DNA of 64,000 nucleotides from Pseudogulbenkiania ferrooxidans 2002 (GTDB lineage Bacteria; Pseudomonadota; Gammaproteobacteria; Burkholderiales; Chromobacteriaceae), in NCBI RefSeq assembly GCF_000174355.1, contig NZ_ACIS01000008.1, positions 62,001 to 126,000 of the forward strand. Reading direction: 5' to 3'. The first letter of the stretch is position 1. Every line of letters begins with the position of its first letter. Below the pieces are notes generated by a model. It ran no database searches, was not told where the DNA came from, and worked only from the letters and a program-made list of their open reading frames with translations. Positions 61,903 through 64,000 of this stretch are shown piece after piece. The translations under genes were made by a program, and so were the position numbers.

Positions 61903-62649
61903 TTACAGCCATTCCCTGAGTTTGCTCCGCACGCGGGCGATGGCCTGGCTGTGCAACTGGCTGACGCGTGACTCGGAGACCCCGAGCACCGCGCCGATTT
62001 CCTTCAAGTTGAGCTCCTGCTCGTAATACAGCGCCATCACCAGCTGGTCGCGTTCGGGCAGTGCCTTGATGGCGTCCACCAGGGCGCCGCGGAAATCGCC
62101 GTCGGCGAGGCTGGCGAACGGGTCGACGGCGTTGTCGTCCGCCACGTTGGCCACGGCCGCTTCGGCGCCGACGCCGTCCTCATCGTCAAAGTCGCTGAAA
62201 TGCTGCAGCGAAACGCCCTTGCACTCGCCCAGCATGGTCTGGTATTCGGCCAGCGGCAGACCCAGGAAGTCGGCGATTTCCGACTCCTGCGGCGGGCGTC
62301 CTTCGCGCTGCTCCAACTGGTGGATGGCGTCCTCGATCTGTTTGGAGTGGCGTCGTGCCTGGCGCGGCAGCCAGTCCTCGCGCCGCAGCTCGTCCAGCAT
62401 CGCGCCACGGATGCGCTGGCTGGCGAAGGTCTCGAATTGCACTCCCTGAGTTGGGTCGAACTGGCGTGCCGCCTCGATCAGGCCGATGATGCCGACCTGG
62501 GCCAGGTCGTCCAGTTCGACCGAGGCCGGCAGCTTGGCAATCAGCAGTTTGGCGATCTTCTTGACCAGCGGGGCGTGAAGCTCGACGTCGATGTCGCCGT
62601 GGAGCGCGCGGCTGCTATACGCCCTGCATTTCAACGACGGCAGGGTCAT
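61903..62649 (-). CDS. fliA: Flagellar sigma factor FliA (sigma-28)
   Basis: Directs late flagellar gene transcription. The 248-residue protein has region 2 (VELDDLAQVGIIGLIEAARQ, FETFASQRIRGAMLDELRRED), region 3 and region 4 with the helix-turn-helix LNLKEIGAVLGVSESRVSQL. The ATG at 62649 has GGAAGGA upstream and overlaps the flhG stop by four bases. The order flhF-flhG-fliA-motA is typical. Confidence 0.96.
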   Translation of the reverse strand: MTLPSLKCRAYSSRALHGDIDVELHAPLVKKIAKLLIAKLPASVELDDLAQVGIIGLIEAARQFDPTQGVQFETFASQRIRGAMLDELRREDWLPRQARRHSKQIEDAIHQLEQREGRPPQESEIADFLGLPLAEYQTMLGECKGVSLQHFSDFDDEDGVGAEAAVANVADDNAVDPFASLADGDFRGALVDAIKALPERDQLVMALYYEQELNLKEIGAVLGVSESRVSQLHSQAIARVRSKLREWL

Positions 62650-63509
62650 CGTGTCCTTCCTCCCTCGGCCCAATCACGCGAGGCCGCGATCAGTACGTCC
62701 ATGAAGCCGGCCTCCGGGCGCGTGGCTTCGGGTGAATGCCATTGCGGCAGCATGGCGGCCAGCTGGGAAAAGGCGATGGCCGATTCGCTGTCGGGAAAGG
62801 CCTCCATCAGCGGCCGATGCAGGCTGCGGCTGCGCTTCACCGCGCTATCCTGCGGCACGAAGCCGACCCAGCGCAGCGCCACGTTGAGAAATTCGCCGGT
62901 CACGCTCGACAACCGCTGGAACAGCTCGCGCGCCTCTTCCAGGTGTCGCACGCGGTTGACCAGCACGTTGAAACGCTGGCGGCCGTACTGCGTTGCCAGG
63001 CGCTTGATGATGGCGTAGGCCATGGTCAGCGCTTCCGGCGCCGGCGTCAGCACCAGCACCAGGTTGTCGGCCACGCTGGCCGGCACCGGGTCGTGCGCCG
63101 GGTTGGGCACGTCCACCAGCAGCATGTGGCTGTCGCGTTCCAGCGAGCCGAACTCGCTGCCCAGCCGCAGCCACAGCTGGGCGGAAAAGCGTGCGCGGTC
63201 TTCCGGACGCGCGTACAGATTGAGCAGGCTCACGCCATGGCGCGACTGCGTCATCATGGTGTCGAGCCCGCCGGGGCCCACGATCTGTGTCTCCAGCGTG
63301 GCCGTGGTCGGCACGCCGAGCTGGCGCGCCAGCTGCTGCCCCGCCTGGCAGTCGATCAACAGCGGCCGGCAGCCGGCCCAGGCGAGCCCGGTGCCGAGCC
63401 CGGCCACCAGCGTGCTGACCCCGCTGCCTTCGGCGCCGACGAAGGCGAAGCTGGGCGCACGCACCGGCTGGGCGGCAAGACGGCGCAAACTGGCGGCCTG
63501 ATCCTGCAT
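62646..63509 (-). CDS. flhG: FlhG/FleN-type MinD-like flagellar number regulator
   Basis: ParA/MinD family ATPase-like protein that limits flagellar number with FlhF. The 287-residue protein has LLVDVPNPAHDP as switch II equivalent and the C-terminal region. The nucleotide loop is GAEGSGVST at residues 25-33, in which the P-loop lysine is replaced by V31, unlike canonical FlhG (KGGVGKT). The gene lies 1 base after the flhF stop. Function as a nucleotide-independent or altered partner is possible. Confidence 0.85.
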   Translation of the reverse strand: MQDQAASLRRLAAQPVRAPSFAFVGAEGSGVSTLVAGLGTGLAWAGCRPLLIDCQAGQQLARQLGVPTTATLETQIVGPGGLDTMMTQSRHGVSLLNLYARPEDRARFSAQLWLRLGSEFGSLERDSHMLLVDVPNPAHDPVPASVADNLVLVLTPAPEALTMAYAIIKRLATQYGRQRFNVLVNRVRHLEEARELFQRLSSVTGEFLNVALRWVGFVPQDSAVKRSRSLHRPLMEAFPDSESAIAFSQLAAMLPQWHSPEATRPEAGFMDVLIAASRDWAEGGRTR

Positions 63510-63510
63510 G

Positions 63511-64000
63511 TCACAACCAGCCGGCCTGGGCCGCGTTCATGATCGGCAGCTCGTCGCCTTGCAGCGCGAACGGCGAGTTCAGGTGCGGGGAGCGCATGGC
63601 ACGGTCGATCAGGAAGGCGGCGTTGGCCAGGTGCAGGTCTTCCGGCACGCGCTGGCCGTTGGTGATGTAGAACATCTTCAGGCGGTTGCGGATGATCACG
63701 TCCAGGCTCGGTCCCATCGCCACGCTCTCGTCGATCTTGGAGAGGATGCAACCGGCCAGGCCGTGGCCGCGGTAATGCCGCACCACGTCTTCCAGGGTAT
63801 GGCCGTCGGCGTTGGCCGCCATCAGCAGGATGCGCTGGATCTCGCGTCCGGTGCCGTCGAACATCTGGGTCTGGGCGGCGACGCGGGCGTCGCGCTGGCC
63901 CATGCCGACGGTGTCGATGAACACGATGTGGCGCGAGGCCAGGTCGGCCAGCGTCAGCTGCAGCTCGGATTCGTTCTGGATCGAGTACACCGGCACGCCG
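63511..64000 (-). CDS. flhF: Flagellar biosynthesis GTPase FlhF, 3' part only
   Basis: SRP-type GTPase that places the polar flagellum. The last 163 residues are visible with the G3 segment VFIDTVGMGQRD and the G4-type SKIDE, ending at the stop codon at 63511. The N-terminus and P-loop lie beyond the window end. Confidence 0.92.
   Translation of the reverse strand, partial: GVPVYSIQNESELQLTLADLASRHIVFIDTVGMGQRDARVAAQTQMFDGTGREIQRILLMAANADGHTLEDVVRHYRGHGLAGCILSKIDESVAMGPSLDVIIRNRLKMFYITNGQRVPEDLHLANAAFLIDRAMRSPHLNSPFALQGDELPIMNAAQAGWL

Overview
The window is a GC-rich (about two thirds G+C by eye) stretch of a Gram-negative chromosome. Gene content and order (exbB-exbD-lpxK-kdsB-adk, kdsD-kdsC-lptCAB-rpoN-hpf-ptsN-hprK-rapZ, minCDE beside oxyR, flhF-flhG-fliA, a phasin, coq7) point to a motile, ubiquinone-using betaproteobacterium. 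My best guess is Neisseriales outside the classical Neisseriaceae (Chromobacteriaceae-like); this is inference from gene order, not a database match. There is no prophage, IS element or CRISPR array. Except for three fusA, tRNA and umuC oddities, genes look intact and densely packed.

Layout. 1-4860: 5' part of xseA (minus), then an envelope operon exbB-exbD-lpxK-Trm112-kdsB-adk. 4951-7935: orphan histidine kinase, doubtful small secreted protein, DMT transporter. 8028-18455: a 14-gene minus-strand string joining Kdo/LPS supply and transport (kdsD, kdsC, lptC, lptA, lptB), sigma-54 and nitrogen-PTS control (rpoN, hpf, ptsN, hprK, rapZ), a Gx-transporter/NusG-II pair, ubiX and nnr. 18563-23065: cation:proton antiporter, AsmA protein, tRNA-Gly. 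23150-30747: AT-richer Crp/Fnr regulator with an FNR-type box, LysR divergent from a CoA-transferase, and an osmoprotectant ABC operon. 31044-36427: DUF190 protein, a second-type EF-G gene with two frame breaks, asparaginase, a NadR-like kinase surrounded by three copies of a repeat. 36428-44365: S4 protein, PHP nuclease, YciO-like protein, M50 protease, trpS, scpA, scpB, rluB, greB. 44436-49009: cation efflux, c-type/b-type cytochrome set, MarR and aminotransferase. 49132-56961: oxyR, minE-minD-minC, phasin, a compact 6PGDH-like protein, ppa, coq7, a NhaD-type antiporter. 56943-58400: a local rearrangement that made three tRNA-Arg/tRNA-Glu pairs and left fragments of nhaD and umuC. 58321-61028: umuC and a DnaQ-exonuclease/GIY-YIG fusion. 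61107-64000: motA-type gene, fliA, flhG, flhF (cut by the window end).

Most notable observation: the 10-mer TTCGGCCAAC (usually CTTCGGCCAAC) occurs 16 times on the two strands, where base composition predicts roughly 0.1-0.2. It is found in intergenic DNA and inside genes in four different reading frames, and one pair is arranged as a perfect inverted repeat that forms the terminator between two convergent genes. This is how DNA uptake sequences behave in Neisseriaceae and Pasteurellaceae, but the word is neither the Neisseria DUS nor a Pasteurellaceae USS that I know. I propose it as a candidate uptake sequence of this lineage.
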